A stretch of 13,009 bases of DNA from an uncultured Flavobacteriaceae bacterium (GCA_913031655.1 CAJWFY010000031.1:1-13009), one strand, 5' to 3'. Counted from the first letter of the stretch, positions 1 through 6,898 are shown. The notes: generated by a model from the letters alone, not told the origin. A program made the numbers and translations.

Positions 1-532
1 TTAAATAGTACATTGGACCACCATAAACAACACCATTTTCATCAACATCTCTATATTGTACACCTAGTGTACATTCTACAAATTTGGTAGACATACCAAT
101 AAGCCCACATATAACCATCCAAAATGTAGCTCCAGGACCCCCTAATGCGATTGCTAAAGCAACACCTGCAATATTTCCATTTCCAACAGTCCCAGAAACT
201 GCTGTCGCTAGAGCTTGAAAATGAGAAACTTCACCATCTTCAGATTTATCATCACTTTTATCAACATCATCATACTTACCTCTAACTACATTAATTGCTG
301 TTAAAAAATATTTAATATTTGGGAATCCAAAATAAATAGTAAAAAATAAAGCACTACCAACAAGCAAGAGAATAACAAAAGGATATCCCAACACTTGAAA
401 AAACACTATTGAGCTAAAAAAATCAGAAATTGGAGCAAAAGCTTCATCAATTCTTTGATCTATCCCTTTCTCTTGCGAAAAAGAAATAAAAGAAGAAAAA
501 ACTAAAATTAAGCTGAGGAATATTTTTTTCAT
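1..532 (-). CDS. AGCS-family sodium:amino-acid (alanine/glycine) symporter, N-terminal part
   Basis: Reading the minus strand from an ATG at 530-532 gives 177 uninterrupted codons that run off the left edge, so the C-terminal part is missing. The protein starts with a signal-peptide-like stretch (MKKIFLSLILVFSSFISFS, then QE) and a short region containing GIDQRIDEAF. A hydrophobic segment follows at about residues 44-70 (GYPFVILLLVGSALFFTIYF). A charged Asp/Ser/Lys-rich loop lies at about 85-102. Next comes the family core HFQALATAVSGTVGNGNIAG (104-123), ALGGPGATFWM (129-139) and KFVECTLGVQYR (150-161), ending near GGPMYY. These motifs are typical of the alanine-or-glycine:cation symporter family in the inner membrane, which couples Na+ (or H+) entry to small amino-acid uptake. 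The exact substrate cannot be read. It lies 63 nt downstream of the pspC-like gene on the same strand, so it may share that transcript. I found no good promoter in the gap. Confidence 0.88.
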   Translation of the reverse strand, partial: MKKIFLSLILVFSSFISFSQEKGIDQRIDEAFAPISDFFSSIVFFQVLGYPFVILLLVGSALFFTIYFGFPNIKYFLTAINVVRGKYDDVDKSDDKSEDGEVSHFQALATAVSGTVGNGNIAGVALAIALGGPGATFWMVICGLIGMSTKFVECTLGVQYRDVDENGVVYGGPMYYL

Positions 533-595
533 TAAAATAGTTTGATAGATTAATCAACAAGATGCAAATAATTAACAATAATTCAAATGTTTTTT

Positions 596-814
596 TTACA
601 AATCAAAAACCGAAGATCTCTTTGTGGAAATTAAATCTTTGATTTTCAGCCAGAAAGCTAAAATTAAATAAAAAACGAATCCAATTCCAATTCCAAAAAA
701 ACTACTGTATATAAAAAAAATTCTTACATTTTTTGCTTTTATCCCCATCCATTCAGCTAACCTTGAACAAACAGAAAAGCCATGCCTTTCAAAAAAGTAT
801 CTAATATCTAACAT
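596..814 (-). CDS. Small PspC-domain membrane protein
   Basis: This is a 72-residue protein with a PspC-like layout. An N-terminal amphipathic region (FFERHGFSVCSRLAEWMGIK, residues 7-26) leads through KNVRIFFIYSSF into one hydrophobic membrane segment at about 32-55. The C-terminal tail is short and basic and ends in KRSSVFDL. I recall stand-alone PspC proteins of this size and ending as common in flavobacteria. PspC belongs to the phage-shock envelope-stress response in Proteobacteria, but no pspA or pspF homologue is visible here, so the role is inferred only as membrane-associated. The gene begins 7 nt after the stop of the upstream rhodanese gene and is probably co-transcribed with it. 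Confidence 0.8.
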   Translation of the reverse strand: MLDIRYFFERHGFSVCSRLAEWMGIKAKNVRIFFIYSSFFGIGIGFVFYLILAFWLKIKDLISTKRSSVFDL

Positions 815-821
815 TTTACAT

Positions 822-1130
822 CTACTTAATTATTTCACCTTGCCAATCTAAGATCCCTCCTTCTAAATTATAAACACTCTGATAACCCATCTGCTTCATT
901 ATTTCGCAAGCTTGAAAGCTTCTAGCACCTGACCTACAATAAACATGAATAAAATCAGATTTTGAAAGGCCTTTAATACCCTCTAAAAAACTATGAGAAT
1001 CGTATATATTCAAATTAATGGATTCTTTTATATATCCACTGTCAAATTCTTCTGGTGTTCTAACGTCTAGAATCTTACTATTCTTTGAATTTTCGATTGA
1101 TTCAGTCCATTTTTTTTCATCTAAATTCAT
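822..1130 (-). CDS. Single-domain rhodanese-like protein
   Basis: This 102-residue protein is one rhodanese domain with no signal peptide or membrane segment, so it is probably cytoplasmic. Visible family motifs are ILDVRTPEEFDSGYI (residues 20-34), the active-site loop VYCRSGARS (63-71) with the sulfur-accepting Cys65, and the C-terminal block MGYQSVYNLEGGILDW (81-96). The CRSGAR loop is the six-residue active-site form of sulfurtransferases, so catalytic persulfide transfer is plausible; the acceptor is unknown. It is the first gene of a leftward cluster with the PspC protein (7-nt gap) and is divergent from the trp operon. Its ATG lies 19 nt downstream of a minus-strand TATATTTG box. Confidence 0.88.
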   Translation of the reverse strand: MNLDEKKWTESIENSKNSKILDVRTPEEFDSGYIKESINLNIYDSHSFLEGIKGLSKSDFIHVYCRSGARSFQACEIMKQMGYQSVYNLEGGILDWQGEIIK

Positions 1131-1149
1131 AATTCAGTATTTTATTATT

Positions 1150-1157
1150 CAAATATA
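1150..1157 (-). promoter_or_regulatory. Candidate -7 box for the rhodanese/pspC transcript
   Basis: The minus strand reads TATATTTG, a full match to the Bacteroidota -7 consensus TAnnTTTG, ending 19 nt before the rhodanese ATG. I could not find a TTG at the usual -33 distance, so this is a partial promoter match only. The same octamer precedes the PASTA gene at 10062-10069. Confidence 0.4.
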
Positions 1158-1199
1158 TATAGGAATTGTTTTAAATAATAAATAAATTTTATTTAATTG

Positions 1200-1231
1200 T
1201 TTGTAAACTATAAATATGATTTATACATTTG
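1200..1231 (+). promoter_or_regulatory. Promoter of the trp leader and operon
   Basis: TTTG at 1200-1203 is followed after a 20-nt spacer by TACATTTG at 1224-1231. Together they match the Bacteroidota sigma-ABfr/flavobacterial consensus TTTG-N17-23-TAnnTTTG. By the usual geometry of the -7 box, transcription would begin a few nt after G1231, at about 1235-1237. That coincides with the ATG of the leader peptide, implying a transcript with essentially no 5' UTR. Confidence 0.72.
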
Positions 1232-1235
1232 AAGT

Positions 1236-1298
1236 ATGTTAAAAAAAGTAAAATTAAATTTTTGGTGGCAATGCATATCATCTGATATACTGCGATAA
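1236..1298 (+). CDS. trpL: trp operon leader peptide with tandem Trp codons
   Basis: A 20-codon ORF runs from ATG 1236 to TAA 1296-1298. It reads MLKKVKLNF, then Trp10-Trp11 (TGG TGG at 1263-1268), then QCISSDILR. An in-frame TGA immediately upstream (1230-1232) fixes the start, and no other in-frame ATG precedes the Trp codons. Two adjacent Trp codons in a 20-residue peptide stand out because the seven trp enzymes have only 6 Trp in about 2,100 residues. The ORF lies between a promoter and an intrinsic terminator just before trpE, the canonical position for a leader peptide that senses charged tRNA-Trp. No Shine-Dalgarno is present. The A-rich start and the promoter spacing suggest leaderless initiation. 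The peptide itself probably has no function beyond being translated. Confidence 0.85.
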   Translation: MLKKVKLNFWWQCISSDILR

Positions 1299-1335
1299 TC
1301 CAAAATAAATTATATATATAAATTTAAGGCTTGTC
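1260..1335 (+). promoter_or_regulatory. trp attenuator: protector (1:2) and antiterminator (2:3) RNA helices
   Basis: Pairings were worked out by hand. Helix 1:2 pairs TTTTGG (1260-1265, containing the first Trp codon) with CCAAAA (1300-1305). It encloses an inner hairpin, GCA (1268-1270) with TGC (1291-1293) and ATATC (1275-1279) with GATAT (1284-1288). Helix 2:3 pairs GATAATCC (1294-1301, which holds the leader stop codon) with GGCTTGTC (1328-1335): seven pairs out of eight, including one G-U, with one mismatch. It is extended by an AU helix, 1306-1311 with 1321-1326. Segment 3 is the 5' arm of the terminator, so 2:3 and the terminator exclude each other. Inferred logic: a ribosome stalled on Trp codons breaks 1:2 and allows 2:3, so trpE is read. 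A ribosome reaching the stop codon covers segment 2, so the terminator forms. Confidence 0.75.
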
Positions 1336-1353
1336 TCGCGACAGGCCTTTTTT
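1326..1353 (+). terminator. Intrinsic terminator of the trp attenuator
   Basis: AAGGCTTGTC (1326-1335), loop TCGC, then GACAGGCCTT (1340-1349) forms a 10-bp stem with one G-U pair. Six T follow the GC-rich part (1348-1353). It ends 19 nt before the trpE start codon and 27 nt after the leader stop codon. It is the only strong GC-rich hairpin I noticed in the window's intergenic DNA. Its 5' arm is also the partner of the upstream segment GATAATCC, so it is a conditional rather than constitutive terminator. Confidence 0.88.
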
Positions 1354-1372
1354 GATTAAATAAACCAAAAAA

Positions 1373-2767
1373 TTGTATAAAATATCGACATCTGAAAAAA
1401 AAATACTAGTGGACACATTAACTCCAGTAAGTATTTATTTAAAAATTAGAGATAAATACTCAAATTCTCTATTATTAGAAAGTAGTGATTATGGCGTTAA
1501 CGATAATAGCTACGCATATATTTGTTTTAATCCTATAGCCGAAATTTATGTAGAGAATAATTTTATTATAAAATCCTTTCCTGATGGAAATAAAGAAAAA
1601 CTCGAAATTAATGAGAATATTAATGTTGTTAATGAAATAGATAAATTCTTTAAATTATTCAAATGCCAAAAGAATGATAAAAAATTTTTGAACAATGGTG
1701 TGTTTGGATATATGAATTATGATTCAGTTAAGCACTTTGAAGATATCGACTTAAGTTCAAAAGAAAGTGATATTAAAATTCCTGAAATATATTATGCTTT
1801 TTATTCTAATATAATCGTAATAAATGCCTTCAACAATCAGGCTATTTTATTTCATCACAGTTTCAATAAACCAAGCAACTTAGAAGTTATATTGGAACAC
1901 ATAAACTCTAATAAGTCTGCTAAATATCCTTTTTTAAAGTCTGGAGATTTAAATTCAAACATGAATGATCAAGAGTTTATTGATCTTGTGAAAAAAGGAA
2001 TTAAACACTGCTACAGAGGAGATGTTTTTCAAATAGTACTTTCAAGAAGATTTTCTCAAAAATTTGAAGGTGACGAGTTTAATTTATATAGAGCATTGAG
2101 ATCCGTAAACCCCTCACCCTATCTTTTTTATTTTGATTATGGTAGTTATAAAATTTTCGGAAGTTCACCAGAAGCACAATTAGTAGTTAAAGAAAATAAA
2201 GCAGAGATTCATCCAATTGCAGGAACTTTTATAAGAACTGGTGATGATGAAAAAGATGCAATTAAAGCAAAAAAACTTTCTGAAGATATTAAAGAAAATA
2301 GCGAACATATGATGCTTGTGGATCTTGCTAGAAATGATTTAAGCAGAAATGGAAATAAAGTTAAAGTTGAAAAAGATCGTGAGGTTCAATTTTATTCACA
2401 TGTTATACACTTAGTATCCAAAGTAACCGCTATCAAAAAAAATAATTCATCAACTTTTCAAATTGCAGCTGACACTTTTCCAGCTGGAACTTTGTCAGGT
2501 GCTCCCAAACACAGAGCAATGCAATTAATCTCTAAATATGAAAACTGTAATAGATCATTTTATGGAGGAGCTATTGGATTCATGGATTTTGAAGGAAATT
2601 TTAATCACGCCATAATAATTCGATCTTTTTTAAGTAAAAATCATGAACTAATATTTCAGGCAGGTGCCGGGGTAGTTTCTAAGTCCGATCCTGAAAATGA
2701 ATTACAAGAAATATACAACAAACTTGGTGCTTTAAATAAAGCATTAGAAATGGCTGAAACCATATAG
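1373..2767 (+). CDS. trpE: Anthranilate synthase component I
   Basis: TrpE (464 residues) converts chorismate to anthranilate using ammonia delivered by TrpG, the first committed step of tryptophan synthesis. The N-terminal LLLES (residues 33-37) corresponds to the LLES element of the tryptophan feedback site. The C-terminal chorismate-binding domain shows PIAGTFIRTG, LVDLARNDLSRNG, DTFPAGTLSGAPKHRAMQ, FYGGAIGF and QAGAGVVSKSDPENE. It is shorter than the E. coli protein (about 520 residues) because of a compact N-terminal domain. The start is TTG: an in-frame TAA at 1361-1363 excludes upstream starts, there is no nearby in-frame ATG, and residues from KILVDTLTPVSIYLKIRDK onward match the usual N-terminus. 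It follows the attenuator directly and contains no Trp, so it can be made during tryptophan starvation. Confidence 0.97.
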   Translation: MYKISTSEKKILVDTLTPVSIYLKIRDKYSNSLLLESSDYGVNDNSYAYICFNPIAEIYVENNFIIKSFPDGNKEKLEINENINVVNEIDKFFKLFKCQKNDKKFLNNGVFGYMNYDSVKHFEDIDLSSKESDIKIPEIYYAFYSNIIVINAFNNQAILFHHSFNKPSNLEVILEHINSNKSAKYPFLKSGDLNSNMNDQEFIDLVKKGIKHCYRGDVFQIVLSRRFSQKFEGDEFNLYRALRSVNPSPYLFYFDYGSYKIFGSSPEAQLVVKENKAEIHPIAGTFIRTGDDEKDAIKAKKLSEDIKENSEHMMLVDLARNDLSRNGNKVKVEKDREVQFYSHVIHLVSKVTAIKKNNSSTFQIAADTFPAGTLSGAPKHRAMQLISKYENCNRSFYGGAIGFMDFEGNFNHAIIIRSFLSKNHELIFQAGAGVVSKSDPENELQEIYNKLGALNKALEMAETI

Positions 2768-2769
2768 TT

Positions 2770-3333
2770 ATGAAGATAATAGTTATAGACAATTACGATT
2801 CTTTTACTTACAATCTAGTTCATTATTTAGAAGAATTAAACTGTGAAGTAACAGTGAAAAGAAATGATCAACTTGCCCTGTCTGAAATTGAAAGTTTTGA
2901 CAGAATAGTTCTTTCCCCAGGTCCTGGAATCCCTAAAGAAGCTGGTCTTCTAAAAGAAATTATTTCAAAATATTCATCAACAAAAAATATTTTAGGAGTC
3001 TGCTTGGGTCATCAGGCTATTGCCGAAGTTTTTGGAGGGCAATTAGAAAATTTAGAATCAGTATTTCATGGAGTTTCTTCAGATATAAATATCATAAAAA
3101 CTGATCCATTATTTAAAGGTTTAAACAACCCTTTAAAAGTCGGCAGATATCATTCATGGGTCGTAAAAAACCCATTACCAGAATGCTTAGAAGTACTAGC
3201 TGTTGATGAAAACAAACAGATTATGGCTTTAAGACATAAAAAATTTAAAATAAGAGGTGTTCAGTTTCATCCAGAATCAATATTAACAGAGCAAGGAAAG
3301 TCTTTACTTAAAAACTGGTTAAATATAAATTAA
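2770..3333 (+). CDS. trpG: Anthranilate synthase component II (glutamine amidotransferase)
   Basis: This 187-residue class I glutamine amidotransferase releases ammonia from glutamine and channels it to TrpE. Visible motifs are VIDNYDSFTYNLVHYL (residues 5-20), LSPGPGIP (48-55), the nucleophile elbow GVCLGHQAIAE with Cys78, and FHPES with His167 and Glu169, which complete the catalytic triad. It is a stand-alone subunit, not fused to TrpE or TrpD. The ATG is 2 nt after the trpE stop codon, and the gene ends in a 1-nt TAATG overlap with trpD, so translation is probably coupled. In principle such a subunit can also serve PabB (folate synthesis). Its position inside the trp operon makes tryptophan the main role. 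Confidence 0.96.
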   Translation: MKIIVIDNYDSFTYNLVHYLEELNCEVTVKRNDQLALSEIESFDRIVLSPGPGIPKEAGLLKEIISKYSSTKNILGVCLGHQAIAEVFGGQLENLESVFHGVSSDINIIKTDPLFKGLNNPLKVGRYHSWVVKNPLPECLEVLAVDENKQIMALRHKKFKIRGVQFHPESILTEQGKSLLKNWLNIN

Positions 3334-4325
3334 TGAAAGAGACTCTAAATAAATTGACTTTACATAAAACACTTTCTAGATTGGAAGCAAAAGAAATATT
3401 AATCAATATATCTAAAGGAGATTACAACAACAGTCAAGTAGCTTCATTTCTTACAGTATTTATGATTAGAGATATCACATTAAATGAGCTTGAAGGTTTT
3501 AAAGAGGCACTATTAGAGTTATGTATTTCCGTAGATTTAAGTGATTACAATACTATTGACTTGTGCGGAACGGGAGGAGACAATAAAGACACATTCAATA
3601 TATCTACTTTATCGGCTTTTGTTACGGCGGGTGCTGGAATAAAGGTTGCAAAACACGGGAATTATGGTGTTTCGTCTTCATGTGGATCAAGTAACGTAAT
3701 GGAAAATTTAGGGATAAAATTTTCAAATAATGAAGATTATTTAAGAAAATGTATTGAAAAAAGTGGTATTTGTATTTTACATGCTCCTTTATTTCATCCT
3801 GCAATGAAACACGTAGCTCCAATCAGAAAAGAATTGGGATTGAAAACTTTTTTTAATATGCTGGGTCCCTTAGTTAACCCTTCATTCCCTAAAAATCAAA
3901 TTGTTGGAGTTTTTAGCCTAGAACTAGCTAGAGTTTATGCTTATTTATTTCAAAAAACTGATAAGAATTTCTCGATAATTCATTCTTTGGACGGCTATGA
4001 TGAAATTTCTTTAACTGGAGGAGTGAAAATAATCTCAAATGGTTCTGAAGAAATATTATATCCAGAGGATTTTAAACTTAATAAATTAGAATCAAAATCA
4101 ATAATAGGAGGTCGTTCAATAAAAGAATCAGCAGAAATCTTCATGAGTGTACTATCAAATCAAAGTACTGAATCACAAAAAAAAGTTGTAGTTGCTAATT
4201 CAGCATTAGCCATCTCTACATCAACAGGAGTTTCAATTGAAGAGGGAATTAGTAGAGCAAAAGAGTCACTGAATTCTAAAAACGCATTAAAAGCATTTAA
4301 TACATTAAAAAAACTAAGTGAGTAA
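3333..4325 (+). CDS. trpD: Anthranilate phosphoribosyltransferase
   Basis: TrpD (330 residues, normal length) transfers the phosphoribosyl group of PRPP to anthranilate, giving N-(5-phosphoribosyl)anthranilate. The N-terminal helical bundle occupies about the first 65 residues. The PRPP/Mg binding motif CGTGGDNKDTFNIS covers 78-91, followed by KVAKHGNYGVSS (104-115), a GSSNVMENLG block (118-127) and FFNMLGPLVNP around 170. These are the standard family XIV/TrpD signatures with the glycine-rich loop intact. Start and stop each overlap their neighbour by one base (TAATG), which points to coupled translation with trpG and trpC. The protein contains no Trp. Confidence 0.96.
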   Translation: MKETLNKLTLHKTLSRLEAKEILINISKGDYNNSQVASFLTVFMIRDITLNELEGFKEALLELCISVDLSDYNTIDLCGTGGDNKDTFNISTLSAFVTAGAGIKVAKHGNYGVSSSCGSSNVMENLGIKFSNNEDYLRKCIEKSGICILHAPLFHPAMKHVAPIRKELGLKTFFNMLGPLVNPSFPKNQIVGVFSLELARVYAYLFQKTDKNFSIIHSLDGYDEISLTGGVKIISNGSEEILYPEDFKLNKLESKSIIGGRSIKESAEIFMSVLSNQSTESQKKVVVANSALAISTSTGVSIEEGISRAKESLNSKNALKAFNTLKKLSE

Positions 4326-5107
4326 TGACAATACTTGATCAAATTATCAAAACAAAAGAAATTGAATTACAATATTCTAAGGATAACACTTCAATTTTAG
4401 AATTAGAAAAATTACCAGTTTTTGAACGCTCTACATTTTCTTTATCTAATAGTATAAAAAATAGTTTTCATGGAATTATAGCTGAACACAAAAGAAAATC
4501 TCCCTCTAAATCTATTATAAATGATTCCATTTCTATTAACCAAGTAATTGATGGATATAATAATGCTGGAGTTAGTGGTATTTCGGTTTTAACAGATAAT
4601 AAATATTTTAAAGGATCTTTAGAAGATTTGTTAATAGCTAGGAACATGACAAAGATTCCTGTTTTAAGAAAAGAATTTATAATAGATGAATATCAGATAA
4701 TTGAAGCTAAGGCCTATGGAGCGGATGCTATATTATTAATTGCTGCCTGTCTTTCTATTCAAAAAATAAAAAGCTTAAGTGAATGTGCTAAAAGCATTGG
4801 TTTAGAAGTGCTTATAGAAATCCACAATTTAGAAGAGTTAAATGGGTGCTTAATAGATTCGATAGACATAATTGGGGTGAATAATAGAAATTTAAAAACT
4901 TTTAAAGTCGACATACAAACTAGTAAAAACTTAATAAAATATATCCCCAGTGATTTTATAAAAATTTCTGAAAGTGGATTGTCTAATCCAATAGAATTAA
5001 AAGAATTAAAAGAATTTGGATTTGACGGGTTTTTAATGGGAGAGAATTTCATGAAACATACAGATCCTGGTTTAGAAGCTTTAGAATTTATAAATAGATT
5101 AAAATGA
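4325..5107 (+). CDS. trpC: Indole-3-glycerol-phosphate synthase
   Basis: TrpC (260 residues) is a TIM-barrel enzyme that closes the indole ring, turning CdRP into indole-3-glycerol phosphate with loss of CO2 and water. The catalytic block IIAEHKRKSPSKS covers residues 51-63, with Glu54 and Lys56 in the expected places. VLRKEFIID (113-121) carries the general-acid Lys116; the more common form is KDF, so KEF is a conservative variant. GISVLTDNKYFKGS (85-98), GVNNRNLKTF and KISESGLSN complete the family pattern. It is a single-domain protein, not the TrpC-TrpF fusion of enterobacteria, and trpF follows with a 4-nt ATGA overlap. It contains no Trp. Confidence 0.96.
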   Translation: MTILDQIIKTKEIELQYSKDNTSILELEKLPVFERSTFSLSNSIKNSFHGIIAEHKRKSPSKSIINDSISINQVIDGYNNAGVSGISVLTDNKYFKGSLEDLLIARNMTKIPVLRKEFIIDEYQIIEAKAYGADAILLIAACLSIQKIKSLSECAKSIGLEVLIEIHNLEELNGCLIDSIDIIGVNNRNLKTFKVDIQTSKNLIKYIPSDFIKISESGLSNPIELKELKEFGFDGFLMGENFMKHTDPGLEALEFINRLK

Positions 5108-5718
5108 AACTAAAAGTTTGTGGGATGAAATTTCCTGAAAATATTATAGAAATAGAGAGTTTAAAGCCTGACTTTATGGGATTTATATTTTGGGATAAAT
5201 CTGTTAGGTATTACAACAAGACTTCAATCTCAATTTCAAGTGAAATAAACAGAGTTGGAGTTTTTGTAAATGAAAAAATTGAAGAAGTTTTAAAAAAAAT
5301 AAAACAGTATAATTTAGACTTTGTACAGTTACATGGTGGAGAAAATGAAGATTATTGTAATGCAATAAAAGATCATTGTAAAATTATCAAAGTATTTAGT
5401 ATTGGTAAAGGTTTTGAATTTAAAGACTCTAAACCTTTTGAAAACTTATGCCATTATTTTTTGTTTGATACTAAAACTAGCTCTTATGGCGGAAGTGGGA
5501 AAAAATTCGATTGGAATATTTTAAATAATTATGATTCTAAAAAACCGTTTTTTTTAAGCGGTGGAATTAGTCTTGACGATATTGATGAAATAAAAAAAAT
5601 TTTCAACTCTAAACTTCCTTTGCTAGGAATTGATATAAATAGTCAATTTGAAAATAAATTATTAGAAAAAGATTGTAATAAAATTAAACTATTAATAAAA
5701 AACTTAAAAAATGTATAA
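5104..5718 (+). CDS. trpF: Phosphoribosylanthranilate isomerase
   Basis: TrpF (204 residues, usual for the stand-alone enzyme) performs the Amadori rearrangement of phosphoribosylanthranilate to CdRP. Motifs in order are KVCGM with the catalytic Cys6, GFIFWDKSVR (26-35), FVQLHGGE (73-80), LFDTKTSSYGGSG (120-132) with the catalytic acid Asp122, PFFLSGGIS in the last third, and the phosphate-binding GIDINSQFE. The gene overlaps trpC by 4 nt and trpB by 8 nt. Although TrpF acts before TrpC in the pathway, the C-F order recalls enzymes that are fused in other lineages. Confidence 0.96.
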   Translation: MKLKVCGMKFPENIIEIESLKPDFMGFIFWDKSVRYYNKTSISISSEINRVGVFVNEKIEEVLKKIKQYNLDFVQLHGGENEDYCNAIKDHCKIIKVFSIGKGFEFKDSKPFENLCHYFLFDTKTSSYGGSGKKFDWNILNNYDSKKPFFLSGGISLDDIDEIKKIFNSKLPLLGIDINSQFENKLLEKDCNKIKLLIKNLKNV

Positions 5719-6898
5719 ATCTTATAATGTAGATAGCGAAGGTTATTATGGAGATTTTGGTGGGGCTTATATTCCTGAAATGATGTATTCTAATATTAAT
5801 GAATTAAAATCTAAGTATCTTAAAATATCTTCACAACCTGATTTTATAAAAGAATTTGATGAGCTGCTAAAAAAATATGTAGGAAGACCAACTCCCTTAT
5901 ATTTTGCCAAAAGACTTTCAAAAGAATATAATACTAAAATTTATTTAAAAAGAGAAGATTTATGCCATACTGGAGCACACAAAATAAACAATACTATAGG
6001 TCAAATATTACTGGCCCAAAGACTAGGGAAAACTAGAATAATAGCTGAAACTGGTGCCGGTCAACACGGAGTAGCAACGGCTACAGTTTGTGCGTTAATG
6101 GGTATAAAGTGTATTATTTATATGGGTGAAGTAGATATAAAAAGACAAGCTCCTAATGTTGCGAGAATGAAAATGTTAGGTGCTGAGGTTAAGCCAGCTT
6201 GTTCTGGCAGTAAGACTCTAAAAGATGCAACTAATGAAGCAATTAGAGATTGGATAAACAATCCTGTTGATACTCACTATATTATCGGCTCAGTCGTTGG
6301 GCCTCATCCCTACCCAGACATGGTTGCAAGATTTCAATCGGTGATTGGTATTGAAGTAAAAGAACAACTATTTGAAGCTGAAGGAAAAGAAAACCCTGAT
6401 TATGTTATCGCATGCGTTGGGGGGGGGAGTAATGCCGCAGGTCTGTTTTATCCTTATCTAGATGATTTAAAAGTTAATATAATATGCGTAGAGGCAGCCG
6501 GAATGGGAATTAATACTGGAAAAAGTGCCGCTACATCAATATTAGGTAAAGAGGGAGTAATTCATGGGTCTAAAACACTTCTTATGCAATCAAATGATGG
6601 ACAAATTACAGAACCTTACTCCATATCTGCTGGATTAGACTACCCTGGCGTTGGTCCCATGCATGCAAACTTATTTAGATCTAAAAGGGCTGACTTTGTT
6701 TCAATAACAGACAAAAAAGCTATGGAATGGGGCTTAAAGTTATCAAGAATGGAAGGTATCATTCCTGCTATAGAAACTTCACATGCTTTTGCAGTTTTAG
6801 ATAAGAGAAAATTCTCGAAAAAAGATATAATTGTGTTTAATTGCTCTGGAAGAGGAGATAAAGACTTAGATACTTATATAGATTATTTTAAATTATAG
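5711..6898 (+). CDS. trpB: Tryptophan synthase beta chain
   Basis: TrpB (395 residues, normal length) is the PLP enzyme that condenses indole with serine in the alpha2-beta2 tryptophan synthase. The PLP lysine is Lys91 in GAHKINN. The catalytic Glu113 lies in ETGAGQHGVATA, and the phosphate-binding GGGSN covers 237-240. ISAGLDYPGVGP and the C-terminal CSGRGDKDLDTY are also intact. The three glycines at 237-239 are written GGG GGG GGG (6419-6427), giving a nine-G homopolymer that is out of keeping with the AT-rich codon use around it. The gene overlaps the end of trpF by 8 nt and is followed after 4 nt by the trpA ATG. This is the TrpB1 type, paired with TrpA. Confidence 0.97.
   Translation: MYKSYNVDSEGYYGDFGGAYIPEMMYSNINELKSKYLKISSQPDFIKEFDELLKKYVGRPTPLYFAKRLSKEYNTKIYLKREDLCHTGAHKINNTIGQILLAQRLGKTRIIAETGAGQHGVATATVCALMGIKCIIYMGEVDIKRQAPNVARMKMLGAEVKPACSGSKTLKDATNEAIRDWINNPVDTHYIIGSVVGPHPYPDMVARFQSVIGIEVKEQLFEAEGKENPDYVIACVGGGSNAAGLFYPYLDDLKVNIICVEAAGMGINTGKSAATSILGKEGVIHGSKTLLMQSNDGQITEPYSISAGLDYPGVGPMHANLFRSKRADFVSITDKKAMEWGLKLSRMEGIIPAIETSHAFAVLDKRKFSKKDIIVFNCSGRGDKDLDTYIDYFKL
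6419..6427 (+). repeat. Nine-G homopolymer inside trpB
   Basis: Nine consecutive G encode Gly237-Gly239 of TrpB, part of the PLP phosphate-binding loop. The glycines could be encoded with GGA/GGT, which neighbouring genes use freely, so this run is not forced by the protein. Tracts of this length can slip during replication, and a change of one base would frameshift trpB. Confidence 0.9.

Noticed and set aside
533..595. Promoter for the AGCS symporter in the gap after pspC
   Set aside because: The only candidates (minus-strand ATTATTTG and AACATTTG) miss the TA of the -7 box and lack a well-spaced TTG.
589..597. T-run as a terminator
   Set aside because: It is a T-run on the plus strand, where no gene ends. 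For the minus-strand genes it would be an A-run, and there is no GC-rich hairpin.
1302..1325. AT-rich alternating tract (AAATTATATATATAAATTT-like) as a protein-binding operator
   Set aside because: Its symmetry is imperfect and is better explained as the AU extension of the antiterminator helix. No repressor gene is nearby.
1236..1353. T-box or small-molecule riboswitch as an alternative to leader-peptide control of trp
   Set aside because: No T-box sequence or specifier-loop architecture is seen in about 115 nt, while the Trp-Trp leader ORF and competing helices explain the region fully.
4759..5052. 97-codon minus-strand open frame opposite trpC
   Set aside because: It lies wholly opposite a strongly supported gene. 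Its residues (F/I/S/N-rich) reflect complemented AT-rich codons and show no family motif.
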